Below are positions 1 through 7,571 of a stretch of 45,105 nt of DNA, piece after piece. The notes beneath the pieces were generated by a model. It saw only the letters and a list, made by a program, of their open reading frames with translations, was not told the DNA's origin and did no database searches. This DNA comes from an uncultured Ectothiorhodospiraceae bacterium. Its GTDB lineage: Bacteria > Pseudomonadota > Gammaproteobacteria > JAABTG01. Where the stretch lies: the NCBI GenBank assembly GCA_937867305.1, contig CALMKJ010000026.1, forward strand, positions 1-45,105. The letters run 5' to 3'. Each line of letters opens with the position of its first letter. Position 1 is the first letter of the stretch. The position numbers were made by a program, and so were the translations under genes.

Positions 1-192
1 GACCCGCAGGTCGTGGTGGACCTGGACCTGGACCTGGGCCTCGAACTGGGCCTGGACCGGCGCCGGGGCCTGGGCCTGGGCCTGGGCCGGGGCCGGTGGG
101 GCCACGGTGAGGGCGAGCACGCCGAGGAGCGCTGGAACCCGGAAGGGTGTCCGGTGGTCAGGGTAGGGGTAGGCAGAACAGGACATCCGCAT
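1..192 (-). CDS. Exported protein, N-terminal part (possibly M1-family peptidase)
   Basis: Partial gene running off the left edge; only about 64 codons are visible. The N-terminus has a basic stretch, a hydrophobic segment (VPALLGVLALTVAPPAP) and an AQA-type cleavage region, so export is likely. After it comes a low-complexity Gln-Ala/Gln-Val run written in CCTGGG/CCTGGA hexamers on the plus strand, then HHDLRV. That short motif resembles the first strand of exported M1 aminopeptidase-like proteins, which can neighbour ChaN-like genes; this is an inference from very little sequence. ATG codons lie at 192 and 186. The outer one overlaps the start codon of the divergent ChaN-like gene, so one of the two starts is probably misplaced or the promoters lie inside the genes. 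Confidence 0.4.
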   Translation of the reverse strand, partial: MRMSCSAYPYPDHRTPFRVPALLGVLALTVAPPAPAQAQAQAPAPVQAQFEAQVQVQVHHDLRV

Positions 193-1384
193 GAACCTCT
201 TCGCTCGTTCCGGTACGGTCGCCGCGGCCCTTGCGGTGCTGCTCCTGTCGGCCCCTTCCGCTGCGGTCCCCGCTGCCGCGGCCTCCGGCGCGGGGCCGCG
301 CGAGCCGCCGGCGCAGGCCATGGCGGTGCCGGAAGGATCGTCTGTCGCGAGGGCCCTCGATATGCGCGCAATGCCCGCCCTGGAGCGGATCATCCCACGT
401 CTGGACCGGACGCGGGTCGTGTTCGTCGGGGAGACTCACGACCGTCTCGATCACCACCTGAACCAGCTCGAGGTGATCCGCGGCCTCCACGCGCGGCGCC
501 GGGCGATCGCCATCGGCATGGAACAGTTCCAGCAGCCTTTCCAGGGCGTCCTGGACGACTACGTGGCGGGCCGCATCTCCGAGCGCGAGATGCTGGAGGG
601 CACGGAGTACTTCGAGCGCTGGCGCTTCGACTACCGCCTGTACCGGCCCATCCTGCAGTATGCCCGGGAGCACGGGATCCCCGTGGTCGCCCTGAACGTC
701 CCCGCCGAGATCACCACGAAGATTGGCCGCGAGGGCCTCGGAGGTCTGAGCGAGGCCGAGCGCGCCCAGGCGCCGGCGGAGATCGACCGCCACGACGAGG
801 CCTACCAGGCGCGGCTGCGCACCATCTTCGAGCAGCACCCGAGGAACGGTGAGCAGGCCTTCGAGCGCTGGCTCGAGGTGCAGCTGACCTGGGACGAGGG
901 CATGGCGGAGCGCGCCGCCCGTTACCTCAACGAGAACCCCCGCCGCACGCTGGTCGTGCTGGCCGGTTCCGGGCACCTGGCATACCGCTCGGGGATCCCC
1001 AATCGGGTGGCGCGCCGTACGGGCGTCTCCGGAATGGTGCTCTTGCCCGTGGACGGTGTGGCGCTCGAGCCCGAGGTGGCCGACTTCCTCCTGACCTCTC
1101 AGGCGCGGAGTCTTCCGCCGTCGGGCCGGTTGGGGGTCGGAATCGAAGCGCAGGAGGGCCGGGTGCGGGTGGCCTCGGTCGAACCGAACAGCGGCGCGGA
1201 GGAGGCAGGCGTGCGGGAAGGCGACGAGATCGTCGCCATCGACGGTCATCCGGTCGCGCGGTTCTCGGACGTGCGCCTCGCGCTCTGGGAGCGGTCGGCC
1301 GGTGAGAAGTCCACCGTCGAGATCCTTCGCCGGCGCTGGATCGGGCCGGACGAGCCGGCGACGCTCACGGTCACCCTGCGCTAG
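191..1384 (+). CDS. ChaN-like exported protein with C-terminal PDZ domain
   Basis: A 397-residue protein. Residues 1-31 form a signal peptide (hydrophobic AAALAVLLLSAPSAA). Residues about 70-300 match the ChaN/haem-binding uptake fold: VVFVGETHDR near 76-85, GMEQF at 109-113, and an AGSGHLAYRSGIP segment near 258-270. Residues about 313-395 are a PDZ domain (LGVGIEAQEG, then a GVREGDEIVAIDG core). ChaN-family proteins are lipoproteins implicated in iron/haem handling; this one has no clear lipobox, so it is probably a soluble periplasmic protein. The start is supported by AGGA about 8 nt upstream. It begins back-to-back with the leftward exported gene. The precise substrate is unknown; the PDZ fusion suggests protein-protein or proteolytic-quality-control contacts. 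Confidence 0.8.
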   Translation: MNLFARSGTVAAALAVLLLSAPSAAVPAAAASGAGPREPPAQAMAVPEGSSVARALDMRAMPALERIIPRLDRTRVVFVGETHDRLDHHLNQLEVIRGLHARRRAIAIGMEQFQQPFQGVLDDYVAGRISEREMLEGTEYFERWRFDYRLYRPILQYAREHGIPVVALNVPAEITTKIGREGLGGLSEAERAQAPAEIDRHDEAYQARLRTIFEQHPRNGEQAFERWLEVQLTWDEGMAERAARYLNENPRRTLVVLAGSGHLAYRSGIPNRVARRTGVSGMVLLPVDGVALEPEVADFLLTSQARSLPPSGRLGVGIEAQEGRVRVASVEPNSGAEEAGVREGDEIVAIDGHPVARFSDVRLALWERSAGEKSTVEILRRRWIGPDEPATLTVTLR

Positions 1385-1391
1385 GCCGCGC

Positions 1392-2645
1392 TCAAGGGCG
1401 GTACATGGGGCAGGCCGAAACGCGCCGGTCGACGTCGTCCAGCACCTCCTGGTAGGCGGGGCTCCCCACCTCGCCGTACCGGTGTCGAAGCTCGCTTTCG
1501 GAGAGATACTCGGGCAACCCGTCGACCACCGGCATGAAATCGGCCTCGGTGGCCTCCGCCGCGAGCCGGGCCCGCCAGGCACGCGCGGCGTCGGGCGAGC
1601 GCACGGCGAGCTCTCCGAAGCGGGTCCCGGCCCGGTCCGCGGCCAGGTCCGTGAAGCTGAAGCCGCTGCCGCTGCGGGCGTCGGCGAGCTCCTTGGAGAG
1701 ACCGAGGGCCTCGGAGACGGCGCTGCCGGAGGCCGCGGCGACCGCGGCGGACGCGAGGAAGTGCTGGGCAAGGTCGGCCCGGCCCCGCAGGACCAGGCGG
1801 GCCCCGCGCCGGGGAGCCGCCTCGGCATCGGGGGCGAGCAGGCGCAGGTCCTTGCCGAGGGCGTGGGCGGCGAGCACGACGAGCAGGGCCCGGTTCTCGG
1901 CCGGCGCGTCGTCCCCGGTGGGCTCATCCGTGCGGGCGAGGTCCCGGAGGGCGCCCGCGAGCGGCAGCGACCGTCCGGCGGGCACGCTCGCGAGGGTCGC
2001 GAGGAGCCTGCGCTGGAACGCCGCGAGGCGCTCTCGGTCCGCGGGCGGCACGAGCTGATCCCGAGCGGCGCCGAGTAGTTCGGGCCGCCACTCGTAGCGG
2101 ATCCTGAGTGTGTCGGGCGCGACCTGGACCTCGCGGATCGATTCCCGCGCGACGAGAAAGCCCGGCTCCTTTGCCAGTCGTTCCCAGGTCCGCCGCCAGG
2201 CCCAGGCGGCCAGGGTGTCCGGTACGGGAACCCGGCCGACCCGCAGGTCGCCGAGCGAGAGCTCGGTGCCCCTCGGGCGCAGGGTCGCCTCGACGTTCAG
2301 GAAACGTCCCACCGGGTTCTCGGGCAGCTCCCGGCTGCCGGCCAGGCGCACCTCTCCGGTCCCCAGGGTCGCCCGCATCGCGGCCATCCCGACGTGCTGG
2401 CCGAGGTAACCCGCCAGCGCGTTCACGTCCTGGGCGCTCAGGGAGAGCGTGCGGTCGCCGGGTTCCGACTGCCGCCGCGGATCGTGCTCGCGCAGGACAC
2501 GCTCGGCCCGGTTGAGCTCCTCGGGCGAGAGGGGGGCGGCATGGGTCACCAGGGGCTGGTCGTCGAGGGCCAGGACCGCGAGCAGCCCCAGGGCGGCCAG
2601 GGTGATGGCGGGGAGCAGCAGGACCAGACGCAGGATCAGTCGCAT
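1392..2645 (-). CDS. Uncharacterised membrane-anchored protein
   Basis: A 417-residue protein that I do not recognise. It starts at an ATG directly before a strong N-terminal hydrophobic segment (LILRLVLLLPAITLAALGL, residues 2-20) that would anchor or export it. The remainder is Arg/Ala/Leu rich and mostly soluble, with no cysteine motif, nucleotide-binding loop or repeat that I can see; the last 40 residues are more acidic (MPVVDGLPEYLSESELRHRYGE). It converges on the ChaN-like gene with 7 bp between stops and diverges from efpL. Codon use is typical of the region, so it is a real gene. No function can be assigned. Confidence 0.75.
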   Translation of the reverse strand: MRLILRLVLLLPAITLAALGLLAVLALDDQPLVTHAAPLSPEELNRAERVLREHDPRRQSEPGDRTLSLSAQDVNALAGYLGQHVGMAAMRATLGTGEVRLAGSRELPENPVGRFLNVEATLRPRGTELSLGDLRVGRVPVPDTLAAWAWRRTWERLAKEPGFLVARESIREVQVAPDTLRIRYEWRPELLGAARDQLVPPADRERLAAFQRRLLATLASVPAGRSLPLAGALRDLARTDEPTGDDAPAENRALLVVLAAHALGKDLRLLAPDAEAAPRRGARLVLRGRADLAQHFLASAAVAAASGSAVSEALGLSKELADARSGSGFSFTDLAADRAGTRFGELAVRSPDAARAWRARLAAEATEADFMPVVDGLPEYLSESELRHRYGEVGSPAYQEVLDDVDRRVSACPMYRP

Positions 2646-2711
2646 GGCGGGCACCCTGGCATCGGAGGTTGGGGCACCGTAGGATCGCGCCCGGTTCCGG
2701 AGGGGTCGGCA

Positions 2712-3275
2712 ATGAAGGCAAGCGAGCTCAAGCGGGGCACGGTAGTCTCCATCGAGGGCCGCACGTACATGGTACGCGAGGTGAGCGTCCAATCGCCCTC
2801 CTCGCGCAGTGGAAACACCCTGTACAAGGTCCAGTACCGGGACGTGGTGACGCGCCAGAAGCTCGAGCAGTCCTACCGGGGCGACGACGACCTGCCGGAG
2901 GTGTCTTTCGAGCGCCGGCCTGTGCAGCTCCTGTTCCGGGAGGTGGACTCTTGCACCTTCATGGACCTCGAGGACTATCAGCAGTACCCGATGGACCACG
3001 AGGCGATCGCCGCCGAGCTCCCCTATCTCGTGGACGGGCTCACGGGCCTCTACGCCTTGGTCTCGGAAGGCACCGTTCTCGGGCTCGAGCTTCCGGCGAC
3101 GGTCGAGCTGGAGATCGTGGACTGCGCCCCTTCGATGAAGGGCTCTTCGGCGTCCGCCCGGACCAAGCCGGCCACTCTCTCCACGGGGCTCGTCGTCCAG
3201 GTGCCGGAGTACATCGCCCCGGGAGAGCGGGTGCGGGTGAACACGGTCACCGGCGAGTTCATGGCACGGGCCTGA
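2712..3275 (+). CDS. efpL: Elongation factor P-like protein EfpL (YeiP)
   Basis: A 187-residue protein, the usual length for the EF-P/YeiP family, which acts on ribosomes stalled at proline-rich motifs. It is colinear with E. coli YeiP: N-terminal KOW-like domain (MKASELKRGTVVSIEGRTY), a loop SPSSRSGNT with Arg32 near the tip in place of the Lys/Arg that contacts the P-site tRNA, a middle OB domain, and the C-terminal signature (KGSSASARTKPATLSTGL, then VPEYIAPGERVRVNT). The longer loop and the YeiP-like C-terminus separate it from true EF-P. The ATG is chosen because GGAGGGG lies 6 nt upstream. It stands alone on the plus strand. A proline-rich client in this window is the PPP-containing linker of the multiheme protein at 14261-16237 (inference). 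Confidence 0.93.
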   Translation: MKASELKRGTVVSIEGRTYMVREVSVQSPSSRSGNTLYKVQYRDVVTRQKLEQSYRGDDDLPEVSFERRPVQLLFREVDSCTFMDLEDYQQYPMDHEAIAAELPYLVDGLTGLYALVSEGTVLGLELPATVELEIVDCAPSMKGSSASARTKPATLSTGLVVQVPEYIAPGERVRVNTVTGEFMARA

Positions 3276-3455
3276 GGGGCGGTCTCGCGGCTACGCGGTT
3301 GCCCTGGGTGGTCGCGTCGAGACCGTGCACCTGGAGCACCCCGAGGGCCCGGTGGTCCTTCCGCAGAACCCCTGATCGCCGCTCCATCAAGTGCCACGGA
3401 CGGGTGCCGATAAGTCCTCCGAGCCCGGGTCGGTGTACCGCGTGAGGAGGCCGCT

Positions 3456-4646
3456 TTGCTGGAGAAGAGAGTCACTCTCAGGCAACTGTGCCCGGGCATG
3501 TACGTCTCGCGACTCGACCGCCCCTGGCTCGGGACGCCGTTCTCCTTGCAGGGCTTCCAGATCCGGGTGGGCTCGGACATCGCGGAGCTGCGCAAACACT
3601 GCAAGTACGTCTTCATCGACGTCGAGCGGGGACTCGACGCCAAGCCCGAGAAGCTCGACATCCCGCCGCCCACCCTGAGGACCAAGCCCGACCCGGTGGA
3701 GGCCCAGGTCGAGCTGCCGAAGGCCAGGCAGAGCGCGGAACAGGTGTCCAGCGAGCTCGCCCGGATCTTCGATGGTGCCAAGTCCGGCGGCCGGGCCATC
3801 CAGACCGCCCAGCTCAGGGAGGGGATCACCGGTCTGGTCGACAGCGTCCTGCGCAGCACCGATGCCGCACTGCTCCTCGCCCGACTCAAACGCAAGGACA
3901 ACTACACCTACACGCACGCCCTCAGTTGCTCGCTGCTGGCTGTCGCCCTCGGCAAACAACTCATGCTCGAGAAGGCGGAACTGCAGAAGCTCGCCCTCGC
4001 GGCATCCCTGTTCGACATCGGCAAGACCCATGTTCCGGACGAGTTGCTGGTGAAGAGTGGCCCCATGACGGCGGCGGAATTGTCGCTCCTGCGCCGGCAC
4101 GTCGAGTTCGGGTTGAAGGTGCTGAAGGAGATGCGGGACATCGACGAGGGCACCATCAACGCGGTCCGCTACCACCACGAGCGTCACGACGGCAGTGGCT
4201 ACCCTGAAGGGCGGATGGGCAGGGACATCCCGCTCTTCGCACGCATCGTCGGGCTCGTGGACGCCTACGACGCGATGACGAGCACCCGCGTGTACCGCAG
4301 CGCGATGTCCCACGAGAGCGCGATACGCGAGCTCTACGAGCTGCGCGACAGGCACTTCCAGCCGGAGCTGATCGAACACCTGATCCAGTGTCTCGGAACC
4401 TACCCGGCGGGCACGCTGGTGGAGTTGACGACCGGTGAGGTGGCGATCGTGGTGGAGCAAAACCTGGTCCGCAGGCTGCGGCCCAAGGTCATGGTGGTCC
4501 TGGACGCCGACAAGAGGCCGCTCGATCACTTTCCCCAGATCGACCTCCTGAGCGAGTCGGTCAGCGACCACGGGGCACCCGTCGCGATTGCCTCGACGCT
4601 CGCCCCCGGAAGCTACGGGGTCGACGCCAGCGAGTACTTCATCTGA
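3456..4646 (+). CDS. DUF3391/HD-GYP domain protein, HD pair degenerate
   Basis: A 396-residue likely cyclic-di-GMP phosphodiesterase or its non-catalytic relative. Residues 9-55 match DUF3391 (LCPGMYVSRLDRPWLGTPF, GFQI), which commonly precedes HD-GYP domains. The HD-GYP domain occupies about 125-330: YTHALSCS, LFDIGKTHVPDELL at 185-198, HHERHDGSGYP at 240-250, and VDAYDAMTSTRVYR. The canonical HDIGK reads FDIGK (Phe186-Asp187), so one metal-binding His is replaced although the GYP signature is intact. The start is a TTG with a near-perfect GAGGAGG Shine-Dalgarno 5 nt upstream. It is followed 47 bp later by an EAL gene, so the two probably form one signalling unit. Activity is uncertain; it may be a c-di-GMP receptor. 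Confidence 0.9.
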   Translation: MLEKRVTLRQLCPGMYVSRLDRPWLGTPFSLQGFQIRVGSDIAELRKHCKYVFIDVERGLDAKPEKLDIPPPTLRTKPDPVEAQVELPKARQSAEQVSSELARIFDGAKSGGRAIQTAQLREGITGLVDSVLRSTDAALLLARLKRKDNYTYTHALSCSLLAVALGKQLMLEKAELQKLALAASLFDIGKTHVPDELLVKSGPMTAAELSLLRRHVEFGLKVLKEMRDIDEGTINAVRYHHERHDGSGYPEGRMGRDIPLFARIVGLVDAYDAMTSTRVYRSAMSHESAIRELYELRDRHFQPELIEHLIQCLGTYPAGTLVELTTGEVAIVVEQNLVRRLRPKVMVVLDADKRPLDHFPQIDLLSESVSDHGAPVAIASTLAPGSYGVDASEYFI

Positions 4647-4693
4647 CGGTCGGCGAGCCTCTCGGCAGCACGGGACGAACGGACACGCGACGG

Positions 4694-6058
4694 ATGGCGC
4701 TCGATCAGCAACCCCTCGGCCGATCCCAAGAGACCTGCCAGCGCCTGTCGCGCACGGGGGTGGTCTCTCTGGTCGCGGACGAGCTGGGGCGCAACCCGGG
4801 CTCGCACGCCGCGCTCATCCTCCTGTCACTGCGTACCTATCGCGTCATCAACACCACCTTCGGATACGGTGCCGGCGAAGAGTTCGTGCAGCAGGTCGGT
4901 ACCATGCTGCAGGCCCAGTTGCGCCCGGTGGACCGCGTGGCCAAGCTGGGCGGCGGAGAGATCGCGGTCGTCCTGCCGGGGTTGAAGAACCCTGAGCACG
5001 CGCTGCTCGCCGTGGCCAAGGTCAGACGGTTGCTGACCGGCAAGCTGAGGGTCGGCGCGGAACTGTTGGGGATGAATTCGACGCTCGGCGTGGCGGTCTT
5101 CCCCGCCCACGCGGCGACCCCCGAAGGCCTGGTGCAGCGCGCCGACGTCGCGCTCGGGACGGCCCTCAAGCACGGAAAGCCCTTCGTTCCGGCGACTGCG
5201 TTGGAAGGGCAGCCCGACAGCGCACTGCTCCTGGCGCAGGAGCTCGAGGCCGCGATCGCGGCCGACGACCTCACGCTGTACTACCAGCCGAAGGTGGCCC
5301 TGGCCGAAGGGCGCATCTGCGGGGTGGAGGCGCTGAGCCGCTGGCGCAGTCCGACGCGGGGCTTCGTCTCTCCCGACCGGTTCGTGACGGTCGCGGAGGA
5401 GCACGACCTCATCAAGCCCCTCACCCTCTGGTCGCTCAACGTCGCGCTGAAGCACGCGCGGGACTGGAGCGAGGTCTGGCCGGGGGCGAGCGTGGCGGTC
5501 AACCTCTCGGCGGCACTCCTCGCGGACGCGGAGATCACCGCGCTCGTCCAGCAGGCGCTCAACATCTGGGACGTGGTCCCCGACCGCCTGACGCTCGAGG
5601 TCACCGAGAGCGCGATCATGGAGGACCCGGAGCGCAGCCTCGCGACCCTGGGGCGTCTGCGCGAGATCGGGGTGGGTCTGGCGATCGACGATTTCGGGAC
5701 GGGCTACTCGTCGTTCAACTACCTGCGCAAGCTGCCCGTCGACGAACTGAAGATCGACAAGTCCTTCGTTCTCGGGATGCTGGGGGACCCGAGCAGCGCC
5801 AAGATCGTGAAGGCCGTCGTCGACCTCGGCCACACCTTCGGTCTGAAGATCGTCGCCGAGGGCGTGGAAGACACCGACACGGTGCAGGCGCTCACCGAGC
5901 TCGGCTGTGATTGCGGACAGGGCTACCACTACGCACGCGCGCTGCCCGCCGAGGATCTGAGGCAGTGGCTCGCCTCGCCCCGCAGCGGACTCCTGCCGAG
6001 TGCGCCGGCGAGCCCGGAGCGGGTCACTCGATACCGAGCAGCTCCACGTCGAAGATGA
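4694..6058 (+). CDS. Degenerate GGDEF-EAL protein, probable c-di-GMP phosphodiesterase
   Basis: A 454-residue cytoplasmic protein with no membrane segment. The GGDEF half (about 35-165) keeps the fold (LRTYRVINTTFGYGAGEEF, TLGVAVFP), but its signature reads GGGEI at 86-90, so cyclase activity is unlikely. The EAL half (about 180-435) has the full catalytic set: VEALSRW at 211-217, VNLSA, LEVTESAIM, IDDFGTGYSSFNYLRKLP, LKIDKSF and KIVAEGVED. It therefore probably hydrolyses c-di-GMP, perhaps gated by nucleotide binding to the dead GGDEF domain. It sits 47 bp behind the HD-GYP gene. Its last 35 bp overlap, tail to tail, the FKBP gene on the other strand. The ATG has only a weak upstream ribosome-binding site. 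Confidence 0.92.
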   Translation: MALDQQPLGRSQETCQRLSRTGVVSLVADELGRNPGSHAALILLSLRTYRVINTTFGYGAGEEFVQQVGTMLQAQLRPVDRVAKLGGGEIAVVLPGLKNPEHALLAVAKVRRLLTGKLRVGAELLGMNSTLGVAVFPAHAATPEGLVQRADVALGTALKHGKPFVPATALEGQPDSALLLAQELEAAIAADDLTLYYQPKVALAEGRICGVEALSRWRSPTRGFVSPDRFVTVAEEHDLIKPLTLWSLNVALKHARDWSEVWPGASVAVNLSAALLADAEITALVQQALNIWDVVPDRLTLEVTESAIMEDPERSLATLGRLREIGVGLAIDDFGTGYSSFNYLRKLPVDELKIDKSFVLGMLGDPSSAKIVKAVVDLGHTFGLKIVAEGVEDTDTVQALTELGCDCGQGYHYARALPAEDLRQWLASPRSGLLPSAPASPERVTRYRAAPRRR

Positions 6059-6818
6059 GCGTCTCGTCCGGCCCGATGACCCCGCCCGCCCCGGCGTGGC
6101 CATAGGCGAGGTCGGAAGGAACGAAGAGCTGCCAGCGTGAGCCGACCGGCATCCGGGTGAGGGCCTGCTGCCAACCCTCGATCACCTGGCCGACGCTGAG
6201 TACCGTCGGCTCCCCGCGCCGGTAGGAACTGTCGAACTCCGTGCCGTCGATGAGGGTCCCGGCATAGTGCACCCGCACCTGGTCGGTGGACTGGGGCACG
6301 GGACCGGTGCCGGCCTTGACGACGCGGTACTGCAGGCCCCCCGGGAGCTCCACCACGTCGGGGTTGTTGCGGTTCGCCGTGAGGAATGCCGCCCCCTCGC
6401 TGCGGTTGCGCTCCGCCTCGGCGAGTCCCGCCTGACCCTGTTTCGCCTCGAACTGGCGCAGCACGTTCTCCCGGTCGCCCGCGGAGAGCCGCGGCGGTGA
6501 GCCACCGGCGCCATCCTGTACCCCTCGTGCCAGGATGGAGGCATCCAGGGGCAGCGCCTCGCGTCGCAGTTGCTCTCCCAACTGGTAACCGATGGTGTAG
6601 CTGAGGCGACGGGCGTCGGTGTCGAGGCGCGGGCCCTCGCCGCTCGGCGTACTCCCGGGTGCGGAAGGGGCATTCCCCGCGGTGGGGGGCGGCGCGCCGT
6701 CCCCGCACCCGGCCAGGACTGCAGCGAGCAGGGCGGGCAGCACCTGGCGCGTCAGCGTCAGTCGAGACCCGTCAGAGCCTCCCCTCGGGATGGAAGTTCC
6801 GGTGTGTGCCGCCCTCAC
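6024..6818 (-). CDS. FKBP-type peptidyl-prolyl isomerase lipoprotein (FkpA/Mip-like)
   Basis: A 264-residue periplasmic foldase. Residues 28-38 form a lipoprotein signal (LPALLAAVLAGC, Cys38). Residues about 70-155 are the helical FKBP N-domain (RLSYTIGYQLGEQLRRE, then a long helix). Residues about 160-264 are the catalytic FKBP fold: GGLQYRVVKAGTG, VRVHYAGTLIDGTEFDSSY, GWQQALTRMPVGSRWQLFVP, LAYGHAG and LIFDVELLGIE. The open frame begins at a GTG one base after the stop of the rhodanese-like lipoprotein gene upstream, so the two are probably translationally linked; a GAGGGGAGG further in hints that translation may start later. It is the last gene of the leftward redox operon and could help fold its exported cytochromes and rhodaneses. 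Confidence 0.9.
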   Translation of the reverse strand: MRAAHTGTSIPRGGSDGSRLTLTRQVLPALLAAVLAGCGDGAPPPTAGNAPSAPGSTPSGEGPRLDTDARRLSYTIGYQLGEQLRREALPLDASILARGVQDGAGGSPPRLSAGDRENVLRQFEAKQGQAGLAEAERNRSEGAAFLTANRNNPDVVELPGGLQYRVVKAGTGPVPQSTDQVRVHYAGTLIDGTEFDSSYRRGEPTVLSVGQVIEGWQQALTRMPVGSRWQLFVPSDLAYGHAGAGGVIGPDETLIFDVELLGIE

Positions 6819-6819
6819 C

Positions 6820-7563
6820 TCAACAGCCCTCGTTCACGATCAATCCCCCGCCGCCGGCCGGTTCGGCGGGTGCCGCCGGGAATGCAGGAGCCGTGGGTGG
6901 GCTGGGCGCGGCCGGTGCCGCGGGCGCCATCGGCGCAACCGGAACCGCCGGAGCCGCCGGAGCCACCGGAGCCGCAGGAGCCACCGGTGCGTGTGCGGGG
7001 GAGGCTGCGTCCGCGACGCGCACGAAGCCGCTCGCGCGTGCCCGGGCCCACTCGGCGGACTCGCGACAGGCCGCGGCGAGCCGCTTGCCGTCGGCCGGGT
7101 CCCCGGCCCCCGAAGCCGCTGCCTGACCCAGGTGGGCAAGCCAGCCGCGGTAGCCGCCGTCGAGCGAATAGGCCTCGACCCCGGTGAGGCGCAGCAGCAG
7201 CGCGGCCTGGGCCCCGGACGACGCCTCGTCCCCGTACACCACGACCACGCCGCCCGTGCCCAGGCGCTCGGTGCCGGCCCGGCTCACGGCCTCCGGGAGT
7301 GGCATGTGCTCGGCGCCCCGGATCGGCCCCGCGTCGAACTCGGAGTGGGTGCGCAGGTCCACGAGCCGCAGCTTGCGGTTCCCCGCGGCGACCCAGTCCG
7401 AGAGCTGCTGCGCCGTCACGCGGTACTCCCCCTTGGCCACGCCGGCTGCGACCTGCGCCAGAGAGGGGGCGGCGGAGGCCACTGGAGCCCTCTCGCAGCC
7501 GGCCAGGGGGGCGCTCGCCAGGGCCGCGGCCAGGGCGGCAATACGAAAGGCGTTCGCGTTCAT
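6820..7563 (-). CDS. Rhodanese-like lipoprotein without catalytic Cys, Pro/Ala-rich tail
   Basis: A 247-residue protein. It has a lipobox (LASAPLAGC, Cys23), then a single rhodanese fold: YRVTAQQLSDWVAAG, LRLVDLRTHSEFDAGPIRGA and LDGGYRGWL. The active-site loop reads VVVYGDEASSG, with Gly where sulfurtransferases have Cys, so catalysis by the usual persulfide route is not expected. The C-terminal third is an APVAPAAP-type repeat followed by GGGGLIVNEGC at the very end. The start is the ATG at 7563, 8 bp after the NrfD stop. It is the seventh gene of the leftward operon and probably a membrane-tethered binding or scaffold partner of the oxidoreductase; this role is inferred. Confidence 0.82.
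   Translation of the reverse strand: MNANAFRIAALAAALASAPLAGCERAPVASAAPSLAQVAAGVAKGEYRVTAQQLSDWVAAGNRKLRLVDLRTHSEFDAGPIRGAEHMPLPEAVSRAGTERLGTGGVVVVYGDEASSGAQAALLLRLTGVEAYSLDGGYRGWLAHLGQAAASGAGDPADGKRLAAACRESAEWARARASGFVRVADAASPAHAPVAPAAPVAPAAPAVPVAPMAPAAPAAPSPPTAPAFPAAPAEPAGGGGLIVNEGC
6901..6990. repeat. 9-bp-unit repeat coding for Pro/Ala tail
   Basis: Imperfect 9-bp units (GGAGCCGCC, GGAGCCACC, GGAGCCGCA) recur along this stretch. On the minus strand they encode Ala-Pro-Val/Ala-Pro-Ala triplets in the tail of the rhodanese-like lipoprotein. The plus strand in another frame gives a collagen-like Gly-x-y reading, which is a by-product. Confidence 0.7.
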
Positions 7564-7571
7564 GGTCTCGT

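Noticed and set aside
3276-3455. Possible gene remnant after efpL
   Set aside because: A short frame ends in a protein-like stretch (VETVHLEHPEGPVVLPQNP), but it has no start codon or ribosome site and is bounded by stops within about 45 codons upstream; too little to call.
6659-7126. Plus-strand open frame with collagen-like Gly-x-y repeats
   Set aside because: It is the complement of the Pro/Ala-coding repeat of the rhodanese-like lipoprotein on the minus strand. The lipoprotein frame has a lipobox, a rhodanese domain and operon context; the collagen-like frame has none.
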